Of a stretch of DNA of 64,000 bases, positions 43,115 through 54,806 are shown piece by piece. The DNA is from Tricholoma matsutake. Its lineage: Eukaryota; Basidiomycota; Agaricomycetes; Agaricales; Tricholomataceae. A model generated the notes under the pieces. The model had not been told where the DNA came from, ran no database searches, and worked only from the letters and a program-made list of their open reading frames with translations. The translations under genes were made by a program, and so were the position numbers. The stretch lies in assembly GCA_026075535.2 (NCBI GenBank), contig AP026540.1, forward strand, positions 7,440,001 through 7,504,000, written 5' to 3'. The number at the start of each line of letters is the position of its first letter. The first letter of the stretch is position 1.

Positions 43115-44412
43115 TCACGTTTCTTCCTCAGGATCGCCAATGCCGCTCGCAAGAATAGCAAAGTGTGTCTCCATTTCTGGAAGACATGGGGAATCGTAAA
43201 TCTTGCAGGATCGCGTGTTACCCCGAGATTTCTTGAGCTGCAACCTAACAAAAGCTCTTAGTCACTTTGACGCAGGACGGGGAAATACACACCGAGTTGT
43301 GGAAGCATGAGCTATGATATTTCCTCCAATAGGTTTCTTCTCATTGCCTGCATACGGGCCAGCAGCTGCATCAGGATTGGACATGACTTGGTTTGTGATG
43401 ACCACCGCAATCCCAAACTGAGCCATTCATTTATTAGTATTGGAAGAAATATAACATCATGACATACCTCGTCGGCGAGGCGTTGAAGAGTACGCAAGAA
43501 CTTCCCGAGATGGTTTTGACGCGTCGATAATTCTCCACGTCCACTGAAATCTGTCCGATAGAGCGCCGTGCACGAGTCGACGATCAACAGGCAGAATCTG
43601 GAAAGAAAGATCGAGCGAAAAGTCGGAAAGGACGCGCAAGTTGAACTATATTACTCACCTGGACTCAGACATCAAAGCACTGGCGCTCGTTAAAAGTGCA
43701 TTCTGATGGTCCGCATTGTATGCTCTCGCATAAGCCACGTTATCTAAGACTTCTTCTCCATTCAGCCCGTACCTCTCTGCTACGGCGAGGAGACGAACAG
43801 GCCGGAATGTTCCTTCAGTATCAATGTAAAGACATTTCCCTTCACCCCCTCCCATGCTAACGGGGAGTTGACAAGTAACGGCGAGGGTGTGACAGATTTG
43901 CGATTTTCCTGTCCTAAATTCGCCAAACAATTCTGTGATTGCCCCGGTTTCGATGCCACCTACGAGTGGAGCATATAACTTCATTTGACGCATGCAGGGA
44001 GTCAATTACTCATACTCACCACCGAGAAGGGCGTCAAGTTGTTTGGAGCCTGTAGTAATATGAACCAGCTCTGATCTACGAGCGTGAACTTCAGTGGCAC
44101 TTTGAAATCCAAGAGGAACAATTTTCTGGGCTTTAAAAATAACGTCCCTCAATGATGGCATTCGTCGGTGAAGAGTTTAAACAAACCCTCTGCAATAATC
44201 TTATCCGCCTTCTGATCAGAGATGCCTTTAATCGTCACCAAGAACTTCTTGGGAGTGAATGCAACTGCCTCAACCGTGTTCAAGCCTGCCTCTGCGAGTT
44301 TTTTAATATCGTTCGCATGAATTCCAGCTTCCTGAAGTTTGTTGACGAGAAGAGGGCCAGCGTGTTGATAATCCTCGCCTTCGCCTTCCGGGTTCTGAGA
44401 GGGTTGAGACAT
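43115..44412 (-). CDS. RAD51: DNA recombinase RAD51
   Basis: Strand-exchange ATPase of homologous recombination, forming filaments on single-stranded DNA in the nucleus. Six exons (44412-44187, 44130-44020, 43959-43659, 43597-43468, 43417-43293, 43244-43115) give 340 residues, the standard size. N-terminal HhH region: [37 protein letters not shown]. Walker A is GEFRTGKS and Walker B LLIVDSC. Other family blocks are [49 protein letters not shown] and the C-terminal [20 protein letters not shown]. Introns are 48-61 nt, all GT-AG. CACGTG lies 62 bp upstream of the ATG. Confidence 0.98.
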
Positions 44413-44515
44413 CGTGGTTGAAGCGCGAGTTGAACGGAATATTGATCAAGAACGACGCGAGCACGATTATCATCACGTGTGCGTGTCACTGGACTTGAAA
44501 TATTCAGTATCTTAT

Positions 44516-45428
44516 CTATTGACTAACTATTGGTAGTGGAGCAATTGGCACATTTTTCCCGAGCGTCCGTTCAAAGAAATCCACCGCTTTCACGTCCAAG
44601 ATAATGCGTTGCCATTTCAATACCTCGTATGTTGTGAGTTTGTTGGAGGCGATCAGCTTTACCATGGGGATATTTCCAATCGCCCTCTCTAGGCCCAAGG
44701 GCAATTTTTCCTCTCCTGTCACAAAGAGAGTTTTCCTCAGACCCAGATGACCGATTTTCTGCGCCAGATGTTTCGTCTTGCCGTTGGGCCAGTTCAAGCT
44801 GGTTACAACACCTAGTTGGTGCTCCTTCATTTTCACGCTCAAAGCCACTCGCATCCCCATCTCGATGACCTTCCTTGGTAGCTTGGTGCTAAAATCGCGT
44901 GGCTTGGGACCGAATGCAACACCTCCCCCCACGAGCATTGGACTCTGACCATCACCCAATCGGGCATGACCAGTGCCTTTTTGTCGTCGAATCTTGATAC
45001 CTGAACCGCGCACCTCGCCGCGGGTCTTCGTATTGGCTGACCCTTGCCTTAGAGAATCAAGATGGTGTACGACACATAGATGCAGGATATCTGGGCGGAT
45101 TGAGTGGTTGAAAACGGTTGGGTCAAGAACTACAATGTTGTCATGTATTGACGGATCGCTCTTGCCACGTTTAAGGGTCTGAGTGAGAGTGAGGTATACC
45201 GGTTCAAGGATGGGATGAGCTGTAGGGTAATGAGCAGGCAATAAATGACCAGTTTCCAAGTTTCCAACCTGCTTTGGCGGATGGCTGTGGCAGAGATAAT
45301 GGAGGGGCTACAGAGGACACAGACCGTGATGCCAGGAACTGCAATGCCAGCCATGAAGACTAAACACAATATGAGCGATCATTATAGCTGTAGCCTGAGG
45401 AACATACGCTTCTTGCTACTTTGTACAT
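44516..45428 (-). CDS. MRPL4: Mitochondrial ribosomal protein uL4m
   Basis: Large-subunit protein of the mitochondrial ribosome. Exons 45428-45408, 45359-45269 and 45219-44516 give 271 residues. The N-terminus (MYKVARSSSWLALQFLASRS) is basic and Ser-rich, a plausible mitochondrial targeting peptide, and the mature part begins near AAHPILEPVYLTL. Family motifs: TKTRGEVRGSGIKIRRQKGTG-type loop (TKTRGEVRGSG, IRRQKGTGHARLGD), GGGVAFGPKPRDFS and LPRKVIEMGMRVALS. Introns of 48 and 49 nt. Divergent from RPS16 with about 200 bp between start codons. Confidence 0.93.
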
Positions 45429-45629
45429 CAAAGTCGCAGCCAAGTTATGCGGAATTTGCCGTGACTCGGTAATTAGTCAGCAGGTTATCGGCATTCTCCG
45501 TAAAACTGGACAGCTCTCAAGCCACCGTTTGACCTCATCGACCCGTACGCTCGAGCTCAAGACCAAGGTATTGCGTTCTTCACAGGCCCACAACTCTCTC
45601 TAACTGTGTGACAGGCCACCCATCTTATA

Positions 45630-46176
45630 ATGGCGTCAACAGTGAAAGCCGTTCAAACATTCGGCAAAAAGAAGGCACAGTGAAAATATCCTTGTCAGAA
45701 ACGTTGTGCTGATTTAGCTCGTCTATGCTGTTTAGACCGCAACTGCGGTTGCTCACGCAAAAGAGGGTCGTGGGCTAATCCGCATCAATGGTTCGCCCAT
45801 AAACCTAGTTCAACCCGAAGTTCTACGGCTGAAGATTTACGAACCTGTTCTTGTGGCTGGGGAGGAAGCCTTTGGACCTCTTGATATTCGAGTACGTGTA
45901 AAGGGAGGAGGACACACATCGCAAGTATACGCCCTGCGCCAAGCTATCGCAAAAGCCATTGTCGCCTACTATGCGAAATACATTGATGCATACAGCGCAA
46001 TGGAACTCAAGAAAAAATTGGTGGCATACGATCGGACCCTATTGATAGCAGACCCACGACGGATGGAACCCAAGAAGTTCGGGGGTCAGGGTGCCCGTGC
46101 GCGCAGACAAAAGAGGTAGGAAAGCTTGACCATCAGTCTAGAAGTTGATTTAATCTTTTTTCGCAGTTACCGTTAA
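45630..46176 (+). CDS. RPS16: 40S ribosomal protein S16 (uS9)
   Basis: Small-subunit ribosomal protein. Exon 1 45630-45674 ([15 protein letters not shown]), exon 2 45736-46115 ([13 protein letters not shown] ... RRQK), exon 3 46167-46176 gives the conserved end SYR and TAA, total 144 residues. Family motifs: [60 protein letters not shown]. The first intron appears to use a GC donor (AAG then gcacag), because no GT in reach preserves the frame. The last coding exon is only 10 nt. It shares its upstream region with uL4m. Confidence 0.93.
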
Positions 46177-46598
46177 GCAACACGTCTGGTTTTTCCTTCT
46201 TGCAATGTTATGTTTATTTCATCTGCCGTCATACCATGAAACTATGCATATGTTGATCAAGGTCTTAAACTACGTGAACTCCACCATTTTAGCTATTCAT
46301 ATTATGGTCGAACCTTTCGGCGTCCATTTCGATAGATATGTCGAATGCGCTACAATCGGGATTTTTTATTCGCTGTACTAAAACTTGGGCGACGAATGTC
46401 AGGCGGCAACTCGATGACTATCAATTCTGGATTGCAATGATGCTGTCAACATGTGTGGAACTTGTATTTAGACTTGGGCGATTTCTTGAATTTTGATTAT
46501 TTATAAGTATTTGGCCCATTTTATTTAGTGTGACAATGGAAACGTTTATACTTAGGACGGGATCACGTGGAACTATTGCATTCTAAACTCATTGCTCA
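46177..46598. other. Intergenic between RPS16 and the Rap1-like gene
   Basis: 422 bp, AT-rich. A CACGTG box at 46564-46569 lies 30 bp upstream of the next start codon. No gene seen. Confidence 0.55.
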
Positions 46599-49118
46599 AT
46601 GGCGGATACCTTACCGCCCTCTCCAGCATCCAAAGACTCGGATGCCCAACAGATCTTTCTTAGGCCAGACGGTACCAACTGGCAGATTTTTGTCGAGGCT
46701 GGCCGCATACCTGGGGGCTTCAAGCTCAGGAGACTCCTAAAAGTATGTCTGCGTGCGTCGTGGGGATGGTCGTACTGAAACTGTCAATAATTCCCGCAGA
46801 AAGCGGGAGCTGTTATCTGCTCAGATCCAAGGCAGTCGCAAGTCATTCTGGTGGACTCAAGTACTGATGAAGGTCGACTATTCATTCGTGATTGGGGAAC
46901 AGACGAAAATAAGGTCGTCTTAGAATATTCTTGGGTTAACAGTTGCATTTCTGAGGGGCGGGTGCTAGACGAGAGTCATCAATGGGGGGGATTCCTTACT
47001 CACGACGATGGCCTCCCCATAGTTAAAGAGGAAGACATACCAAAGTCAGTTGCAATATCTCGTGCGACCATTCTGTTTCGCTCATGTATAATAAGAAGTC
47101 CTTTCCCTACACCCAGGGACACACCTGAAGATGCTGTTGTCTTATCTCGAGGATGTGCCAAGCAGGACGAGCAGAATGCTGTCCCGACCTCTGCGACCAA
47201 GGTGCCTCGGCCAACAACGGTACGATCCCAGAGTCCAACCGGCGTGATGCAGCCACCCGGTTCCATTGATCCTTTAAACCACCACCAATATTCCGAATCG
47301 CAGCAAATTTTTACGAACATTCCTCCCTCTCATTATCCTTCTGTACAGCCCATGGCTCAGCAAGTTCCGCTTCCAGCTCAAGGCTATCCGATGGACATCC
47401 GCACATTTGTGGATTTCTTGAGCAAACAGTCTGATCCCCGGATTGGAGCTCAATATGCGCCTTTGCTGGTGGCTAATGCTGTGAGCGGAGGTACCTGGCC
47501 ATGGGTTCCACTCCTAGACCAGAATGCACATGCAAACCTACCCAAAATGATGAATTCTCATCATGCAGATTCTTCTTCTCTTCCCAACGCATATGCCTCG
47601 AGCATTGGTCCTCTAGCGCAGGCGACCGACCTGCAAGACGTTCCACCATTCCCTACCCTCCCGCCTTCAATCCGTCGTAAATCTCCTGTCGTATCCAGAT
47701 CATCATCTGAGTCCCAAGCAATCAAGGGAAAGAGGAGAAGCAGAGCCGGGTCGTCAGGTTATCTGCCCTCAGCTGAATCATCCTCCGCTCCTCGCCGCAC
47801 TTCTGCATCCAGACAATCTTCCAGTCATAGAAGAACTCTTTTTACATCCAGCACAGGAAAAGAGCTGTCATTTTTTGTTCAGGTGGATCTGAAGGACCGT
47901 CAGCTGACCATCAATGCAGTCAAGGTCTGTGTTTTGTCCATGTTCATTCGTATTTACCCTGACGGACTGCAGAAAAACGGGGGTATACTTAGTAGTGATC
48001 ACGCAGTCGCTGACTACTGCGTCCTTTATTCTCGATCGACCACATTTAAGGATCTTCGTCGGTCAACGCATGCTGCAGGCAGACCACCCGTCAATGCCTC
48101 ATTCGTCCATGACTGCGTGGCGCAAAATATGTTGTTGGATCCAGCCCCATACTTATTCCCTTTGCCTTCTTCCCCAAGCAAGAAGAGAAAAAGAGAGGTT
48201 CTCGCTGGTCAACAGTCTAAGGATACGAGCCAGGCAAAGAAATCGAGGGGAATGGCTAGTCAAGTTGAGCCGAAGCAGCTGAAGAAAGAAGAAAATTCAC
48301 CAGTGTCAAAAATAAAGCCTAAGAAAGAGGACAGATCACCTATGTTGAAAATGATCACTCTCGATAATGGTCGGATTGGAGCTCGCTCGCCTACCCCTCC
48401 GCCAGAGGAATCTCATGTGCAGTTAACTAGAAGAGGAGTCAAATATTCTGAGCATGAACGGGACTATGCGCTGCGTTATGTGGAAGTGCTCCTCGAACGT
48501 GATCATCAAATGTCGGCCAATGCAATAGCTGCGAATCTTTTCAGGAAGGTAAGTACTCTGGAATCATTTTCATGTATTCATACTAAGGCACCACAGGTTC
48601 CCAGCCACTCGCTTGCGTCTTGGCGGTCTTTTCTCGTCCGAACCGTTAGAGACGATGTAGAATTGATCCGGAAGAGGAAGAGTATTGCATATCGAAAAGC
48701 CCGGAGAACTGACCAGGGGGATCGGGAGCAAATAAAAGTCGAGCAAAGTCAAGACCAGAGTTTGGACCAGGGACCCTCTACTTCGAGTCCTTATCCGGCC
48801 CCCGTCAGTGGTCGAGAAGATGTTCGGAAACAAGAAGATCTAGCCACTTTATCTCGCTTCTTTGCGACACGCTCAGAAGAAGAAGAAGAAGAAGATGCCG
48901 ATGTCTGGGCTTGTCTAACCAGTCAAGTAAGGTTCCGAGTGTTGTATGATGCTAAATGACATCTCATCGCAACCCAGGCTACATGTCAGAGTGCTTTAAG
49001 TTGGGAAGAATTCTACACTCAGCATCATGAGGAAGTCAATGCGCGTTTTAACGAGTTAACGAATCCCATGCCAGACGATTCTTCTACAGGCGGATATCAT
49101 CCAGATTTGCATGCCTAA
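46599..49118 (+). CDS. BRCT and Myb domain protein, candidate telomere protein Rap1
   Basis: Exons 46599-46742, 46800-47924, 47973-48548, 48597-48926 and 48978-49118 give 771 residues. The N-terminal BRCT domain spans about 18-110 (IFVEAGRIPGGFKLRRLLKK, VVLEYSWVNSCISEGRVLDE). A long Ser/Pro-rich linker follows. A second BRCT-like block is at about 407-490 (FFVQVDLKDRQLTIN, KNGGILSSDHAVADYCVLYS, VNASFVHDCVAQNMLLDPAP). A Myb/SANT-like helix set lies at about 575-635 (EHERDYALRYVEVLLERDHQ, VPSHSLASWRSFLVR). BRCT plus a Myb of this type is the arrangement of Rap1/TERF2IP. The second BRCT is unusual for Rap1, so another BRCT-SANT nuclear protein is possible. The 48-nt introns two and three are multiples of three and lack stops. 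Confidence 0.65.
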
Positions 49119-49202
49119 GTTATTAATGCGTATACTTATAAGCCCACAACTGTTCTTGTACCATTTTTTAATGTATTCTGCTTGTCTGACCGAAATTCTA
49201 TC

Positions 49203-49784
49203 TTATGTAGCTGTATTCTCTACGAGAGGTTTCAAAGGTTGTTTGAAGAATTTTTTCCGCTTTTCCTCCCGCGTTTCTCCTTTCTCGCCAGCAAGTTGTC
49301 CAGAGTAATCGAAAGTGCCCATCGCAGCACCCATAACAGCACAGGATCCGAGAGCCATGGGAAGTGAACGAGCTAATAACAAAAACTGAGCGAGAAGATA
49401 GCGATCGATAAATGTTGTACCTACCCCGTAGTCCTGCTAAGAACCCAGCTGCACATGCACCGACCGCGCCGTTTACAGCGTCGTTGGTGCGTCGTTGATT
49501 GGCTACAACCGACTCCGTGAATGCAAACGTGGCGCCCATAGCAGCTGAAACTTGCAGCATGAGATTGGAAATATGAGAAGGCACTTAAGCGCACCGAAAA
49601 AACCAATTGTTCCTCCAGTTCTTGTCACGAAACCCATAGCACCACGAGAATGATCAGCAAGGGCATTCTGGATCGCGCTGACGAATGCACCGATGGCACC
49701 TGCTTGCACCCCTACTAGAGAGGCATATTCGAGAGACGGCTTTGGATCATAGGGTGGTCTGTCTGGCGGCGGAGCGTCAGACAT
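49203..49784 (-). CDS. NDUFA11: NADH:ubiquinone oxidoreductase subunit NDUFA11-like
   Basis: Accessory membrane-arm subunit of respiratory complex I (fungal 21.3 kDa type, Tim17-like fold). Exons 49784-49595, 49544-49425 and 49372-49203 give 159 residues: RPPYDPKPSLEYASLVGVQA, AFVSAIQNALADHSRGAMGF, RTGGTIGFFAAMGATFAFTE and GAVGACAAGFLAGLR, then MALGSCAVMGAAMGTFDYSG and a charged tail KRKKFFKQPLKP. Glycine-rich membrane segments fit the family. It is convergent with the Rap1-like gene and divergent from the EED-like gene at very short distance. Confidence 0.88.
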
Positions 49785-49833
49785 AATGGTTGATAAGTTA
49801 TTTGCGTCCTGTTTGTACGTATCGAAATATTTC

Positions 49834-51802
49834 ATGCTCGAGGAAATCCCCTTAGCAAAAGTTCCCTGGTTTAAGGATCCTACGACGCCTGCACCTTTCT
49901 TCCTTACGACCAAGATTCGTGTTCGTGTTCTGCAGCTCGCCCAACCTATGTTATAACTCAATCTCCATGTTCTCCAGACCAATGCCCCGAACGCGCCTCC
50001 CTTTCGAACAATTGCCTTCTTCCCTTGGTCTAACGATTCTTTACAAACTCTTTGGGGTGGAAATCTGTATAATCCACAATCGCTGGTCCACTGGAAGCAC
50101 ATGATCTCCGACTTCGCAGATGCTGTTGCTGTTGGAAGTCTCAGCAAAGCATACATATTTTTCACTCAGCGATCCAAAAGTCCTATCTGCGTGAGCTTGC
50201 CTCAAGTGCGTCGCGTTTCCGTCTTCCATGTGATGAGCAGCTAACATTTTCCATCGAAGGATGAAGCAGACCTTACAGCTCTTCCCACAGATGCTGTAAA
50301 CGTTGCTTGGACATTAGATCCGAAGTCACCGTTTGAGCCGCTGCTGATATTCTCCTGCTTGAACCTTCTTTACATATACAATGTGAATAGGAAGGGGATA
50401 TGCAGTTATCTTCGTGGGCATGGTGGGGTACAGTCTTCCATTTTTTTGAAGTTGATTTTGCTAGAACCAGATACAGGCTATAACGGCCATCGCTGTGCAT
50501 CCTGTAACTGTCAATCTTTTTTGCACCACATCAAGAGACTACTCTACCCGAATATATGACCTGACTCTTCCACCTCAAGATGGACCTTCCAATCCTCATT
50601 GGCCCCCAGGTAGAGAGGGTAGTCGTGCAGGTGCTGCGCATGGACTACACATGACAGAAGCTGAGGGTAGTGGCAATGGTCGCTGCATAATTGTGTTGAT
50701 GGGCGGTCGCTCAGGTGGCCACCAAGCTGCTGTGCTTGGAGCCGTGAGTCAGACGAGTTTTGATTTCGTGATATTACTGACAAGTTATGCAATGAAGGCT
50801 TTTCATCCTCAGCTTCCAGTAATTGCCACATGTGGGGTCAGTTTTTGGCCGTGACTCCTGTGGCATTCGCTGAGACTTTGCTAGCTCGACCGAACTGTGA
50901 AAATCTGGTTTGTTCCACCAGCATCCACGGTTCTGCTTACGCGTGCGGACAAACCCTTGTTTAGCAGCAGCAAAATCCACAGAGCTCGTGTACTATCTGT
51001 GTCATGGTGCGTTTGCAATTCTCTTTCCTTTCTTTTCTGCGACCTTATGATCGTTGGATACAGGTTACATCATGACCTTTTACTGACACATAGTGCACCA
51101 GCCCTAATGAAGGAGCACAATACGGAATCTAAGGCGATGTTCCTTGAATCCGGTCAACTGATTGTTTGGCGATGGCTGGCTATCGATCGTTTCTTCCCGC
51201 CTGGCTCGGGTGAAGAAACACGCGGAAATACTCTGCGTGGGTGTGCATCTGTAAGCTTGTCCTCAAAACCTATAACTTCGAAGTCTTAAGGTGGGTATTT
51301 CAGGATTATCAAGAGAGCGGTATGTTCAGTAACCGATTAAGAAGCATTACTCTGACGTCTGTCATCAGCATCCTTCAAAACAATATCTACGTTCTCATTT
51401 CCGGAGACTGCTACACAATACGTCACGCCGAGCATACACGTCTATCAATCCCCTACTCATGATCCAGTCGTTCTTTTTGTATATCCAGACTCAGCTCTCA
51501 TATCCGTGTTGAACGTAATCCACCTGCAGCCTCGCAAGCCTCCGCCTTTTCCTTTTGATGCTGAAGGAGAACATTTGGTGGAGACTACAGAGCAAATGCA
51601 CTTGGATGATCGAAGAGGCTCCGTCCAGGGTTCCTCATTCATCTCCAGATGGGAGATAAACGTTTCTTCCGACAACGCGTCAGTACAAACAGATGACTCA
51701 CCTGAAATGTTAATGGCGTGTGCTATGGGAATGGGTGGTCAAATCCTTGTAGCCGTTGGTGCAAGAGGAACTGTTTGGATATGGAACGAAAGGTGCGTTT
51801 AG
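49834..51802 (+). CDS. EED: WD40 protein, probable EED/ESC ortholog (PRC2 subunit)
   Basis: WD40 repeat protein split by about eight introns. Readable exons give APPFRTIAFFPWSNDSLQTL, then DEADLTALPTDAVNVAWTLD, IYNVNRKGICSYLRGHGG, AITAIAVHPVTVNLFCTTSR, GRCIIVLMGGRSGGHQAAVL, AFHPQLPVIATCG, LDRTVKIWFVPP, HRARVLSVSW, SGQLIVWRWLAIDRFFPPG and a last repeat ILVAVGARGTVWIWNER. The order of a GHGGAI repeat, an SRD repeat, GGHQAAVLGAAFHP and LDRTVKIW fits EED, the H3K27me3-reading subunit of Polycomb repressive complex 2; other WD40 proteins are possible. The start is uncertain: ATG at 49786 or 49834, with the first splice not resolved. The C-terminal end at 51802 may be followed by another exon. Confidence 0.65.
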
Positions 51803-52233
51803 AATGCTTAGTGCTCGACGAGTACATTGCCTGCTTCCATATAAGCCTCGGAAGCACTGCTGACCATACGCTAAGGTTGCACCAGTCGATTTCTTGAGGA
51901 TACCTTATTATATAATTACCATGCTTGCCCATGTGAATTCACTAATCATCGAGGCTACTCGGCTTTTCAAGCTGCTAGCCTCAGTGGTGCATAGTGTATT
52001 ACAGTATGTATATTAAATGCACAGAGAGTTATCTTATCCCTGCTTGGGGTGAACTCTGTTTGTCCTCTTGTTTCCCTCATCTTTTCAATTCAAACGCAAT
52101 TCCATTGTGGAGCGTCACTGATTTCAGGACGTTATTTGTTTGCTATTTTCTCGAGTGATCAGCATCACATGACTCAGTGTTCTGAAATTACTTCCTTCCA
52201 AGCTGACGCGCTGACGACTTAGCACAACATTCA
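51803..52233. other. Intergenic between the EED-like gene and ESF1
   Basis: 431 bp without a recognised gene. Possible last exon of the EED-like gene after 51880 cannot be excluded. Confidence 0.5.
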
Positions 52234-54582
52234 ATGTCTGATCCACGGTTTGCTAGACTAAAGTCGGACCCTCGCTTTCGTCGACCTCGCAAGAAACAGT
52301 CTAAAGTTGTCATAGATGACCGCTTCAAACACGTCCTTGTTGCGGGCAAAAAGGTTAAATCAGGTATTCAATTATCTTTTTCGCAGCAAAATCCATCTTC
52401 ACTTTCCAGTAGGTGGGGTGGACAAGTACGGGCGTCCAGTATCGAAGACAAATGACGGCGACAATCTGAGGCGCTTCTATCGCCTTGAGAATGAAGAGGA
52501 CCCTCAGGTTGTTCAAGACTATGCTCGTGGAGAGGTTCTTCTTGAGTCTTCGGATGAGGAACAGGAGGACAGCCAGGATAATAGCGAGTCAGGAGAGGTC
52601 ATTACCGTTGGGCATCACCACTCTGAGCTTGGTCCCGTTACTGGCGACGACGTCGAGGTCGAGGTTGATTTACACGAGTCCAGTTTTGCAGCTCTCGACG
52701 CACAAGCAGCTGCTTATAATGAATCTCATCCTGAAATACAGCAACCACAAACAAAACGTACTCATCGACTTGCAGCTGTCAATCTAGACTGGGATCATGT
52801 TCGTGCCAGTCATCTTTACAAAATTTGTTCTTCTATTGTGTCCCCAACTGCACTATCAGTACCTGATACGACGGGTGTACGCGAAAGGAAGAAGTCATCG
52901 AAGGGAATATTTGGCAATGTTGTTCGAGGGAAGGTTCTGAGTGTTCGCGTGTATCCGAGCGAATTTGGACGAGAGAGGATGGCTCGTGAAGAGAAAGAGG
53001 GACCACCACCCGAGATCTTCAAAAAGGGTCACCTTAGCGCCGAGGAAGAAATCACTCCCCAGAGCGTATATGAAATTGGCGACGGGAACGACTACGATGA
53101 AGATGCGCTCAGAAAGTATCAACTGGAACGTCTTCGGTATGTAGGTGGCCTAAGCATCACATATTCACCTTCATCCTCAACGATATTAACAGATACTACT
53201 ATGCAATCATCACTTGCGATACTGTGGACGCTGCTGCACGTATCTACGCGGAACTGGAAGGCGCAGAGTTGGAGCGCTCTGCGAATGTATTCGATCTTAG
53301 CTTTGTTCCTGATGATATGACCTTCGACCACGCATGGAGGTACATCCCGATGCAGTCTTTGAAGTTTTATTGCTAATGGATACAGGGACGAGGCGACTGA
53401 CGATCCCAACACTGCCTTCAAACCTGTCGATTTTGTCACCGATGTGAGTAATCCCGACAATTTTATCCGTCTGACTGGCGATATAACATGTGTCTAGGCC
53501 CTCCGGCATTCTAAAGTTAAGCTAACATGGGACGATGATGATCCCGAGCGAAATCGGATTACCCGACGTACCCTTACCAGAGCCGAAATCGAGGAGTCTG
53601 ATTTCAAAGCCTTTCTTGCATCATCATCGTCTGATTCAGGATCAGAGGCCGGTCTACCCAGTGACCTGAAAAGCTCTGGTAAAGGCAAGGAAACTACAAC
53701 CAAAATCTCACGACATAAACTACGGGCCTTGCTGCTCAAAGGAGATGCCGAATTGCCAGAAGGTTGGAGCGGAATCGCCGACGAACAGGGAGATGTTGAC
53801 ATGGAAATCACCTTCACTCCTGGACTGAGTGAGAAGAAGGATCACGATGAGTCCACGCTTGACAAGTATCAACGTAAGATAAGGGAAAAGAGGAAGAGGA
53901 AGAAAGGGGAAGCAAAAGAAAAGACTCTGAAAGGAAGGAGCAATGGCTCACAGGACGAATTTTTTGATGATGGAAAGGGGGATGAACATGAGTCCGATCA
54001 GATCTCCAAGCAGTCTGCGCCACCAAACAATCCTCAAAAATCGCAGTCGTTGTCGGACACTGCGTCACGGCCACCTTCTACCCCTGAAGAATTCAAATCC
54101 CTCATCTCCTCTAATGCACTTGAAGCAGAACCTAAACACTTCAATATTAAATCAGTCTTGAAGGCCGAGAGGAACCAAGTGCAGAAGAGGAAGAAAGTGA
54201 AGAAACACAGACAGGAGGATGACAATGAACTTCAAGACGACTTCTCGATCGACGTGAAAGATGTTCGATTCAAAGCTCTTCACGATGATCATCAGTATGC
54301 AATCGATCCAAGCAATCCCCAGTGCGTCTAGTTTACTTTACTTTGCTTCTGTTGGCTAAGCAAATATCTTCTTGCAGATTTATGAAAACTAAAAACATGA
54401 CTGCTCTACTTGAAGAACGATCGAAGCGACAACAAGAACTGCGCGTTGTGGACTCTGGGGATGTGCCTGTCCGAGAGCCTACCAGAAATGCAGAAAGGAG
54501 TTTAGCAAGCTTGGTGGAAAGCATCAAAAGGAAAGGCACGACTCTCCCATCACGAGGGACAGGCAAGCGGAGGAAACTGTGA
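52234..54582 (+). CDS. ESF1: Pre-rRNA processing protein ESF1
   Basis: Nucleolar protein needed for early 18S rRNA processing. Exons 52234-52363, 52410-53136, 53193-53339, 53386-53443, 53498-54321 and 54378-54582 give 696 residues. Start MSDPRFARLKSDPRFRRPRK, then DKYGRPV, an acidic stretch, LAAVNLDWDHVRASHLYKIC, VLSVRVYPSEFGRERM, YYYAIITCDTVDAAARIYAE, NVFDLSFVPDDMTF and SKVKLTWDDDDPERN. Highly charged Lys/Glu stretches lead to DVKDVRFKALHDDHQYAIDP and TRNAERSLASLVESIKRK. These blocks match ESF1 throughout. Introns are 46-56 nt. Confidence 0.96.
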
Positions 54583-54806
54583 TCTTTATCACGCTCGCGA
54601 ATGCCTCATTGGAAAAACATATGCGCAAATGACTGACTGCATCTACATGTACAACTGACTGACATTAAGAGATACGCATAATCGAACACTATCGTATACA
54701 CCTTGTGTACTTCTTCTCAATTATATAGCCCCACGACCGTCACCAGCCAGCAACCAACATACCCATTCACTAAAGCCACCCACAGATCAGCAGTAAGGGT
54801 AAGCCG

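Noticed and set aside
49503..50165. Long minus-strand frame extending NDUFA11 upstream
   Set aside because: NDUFA11 homology begins at MSDAPP (49784), and the upstream part overlaps the opposite-strand EED-like coding sequence.
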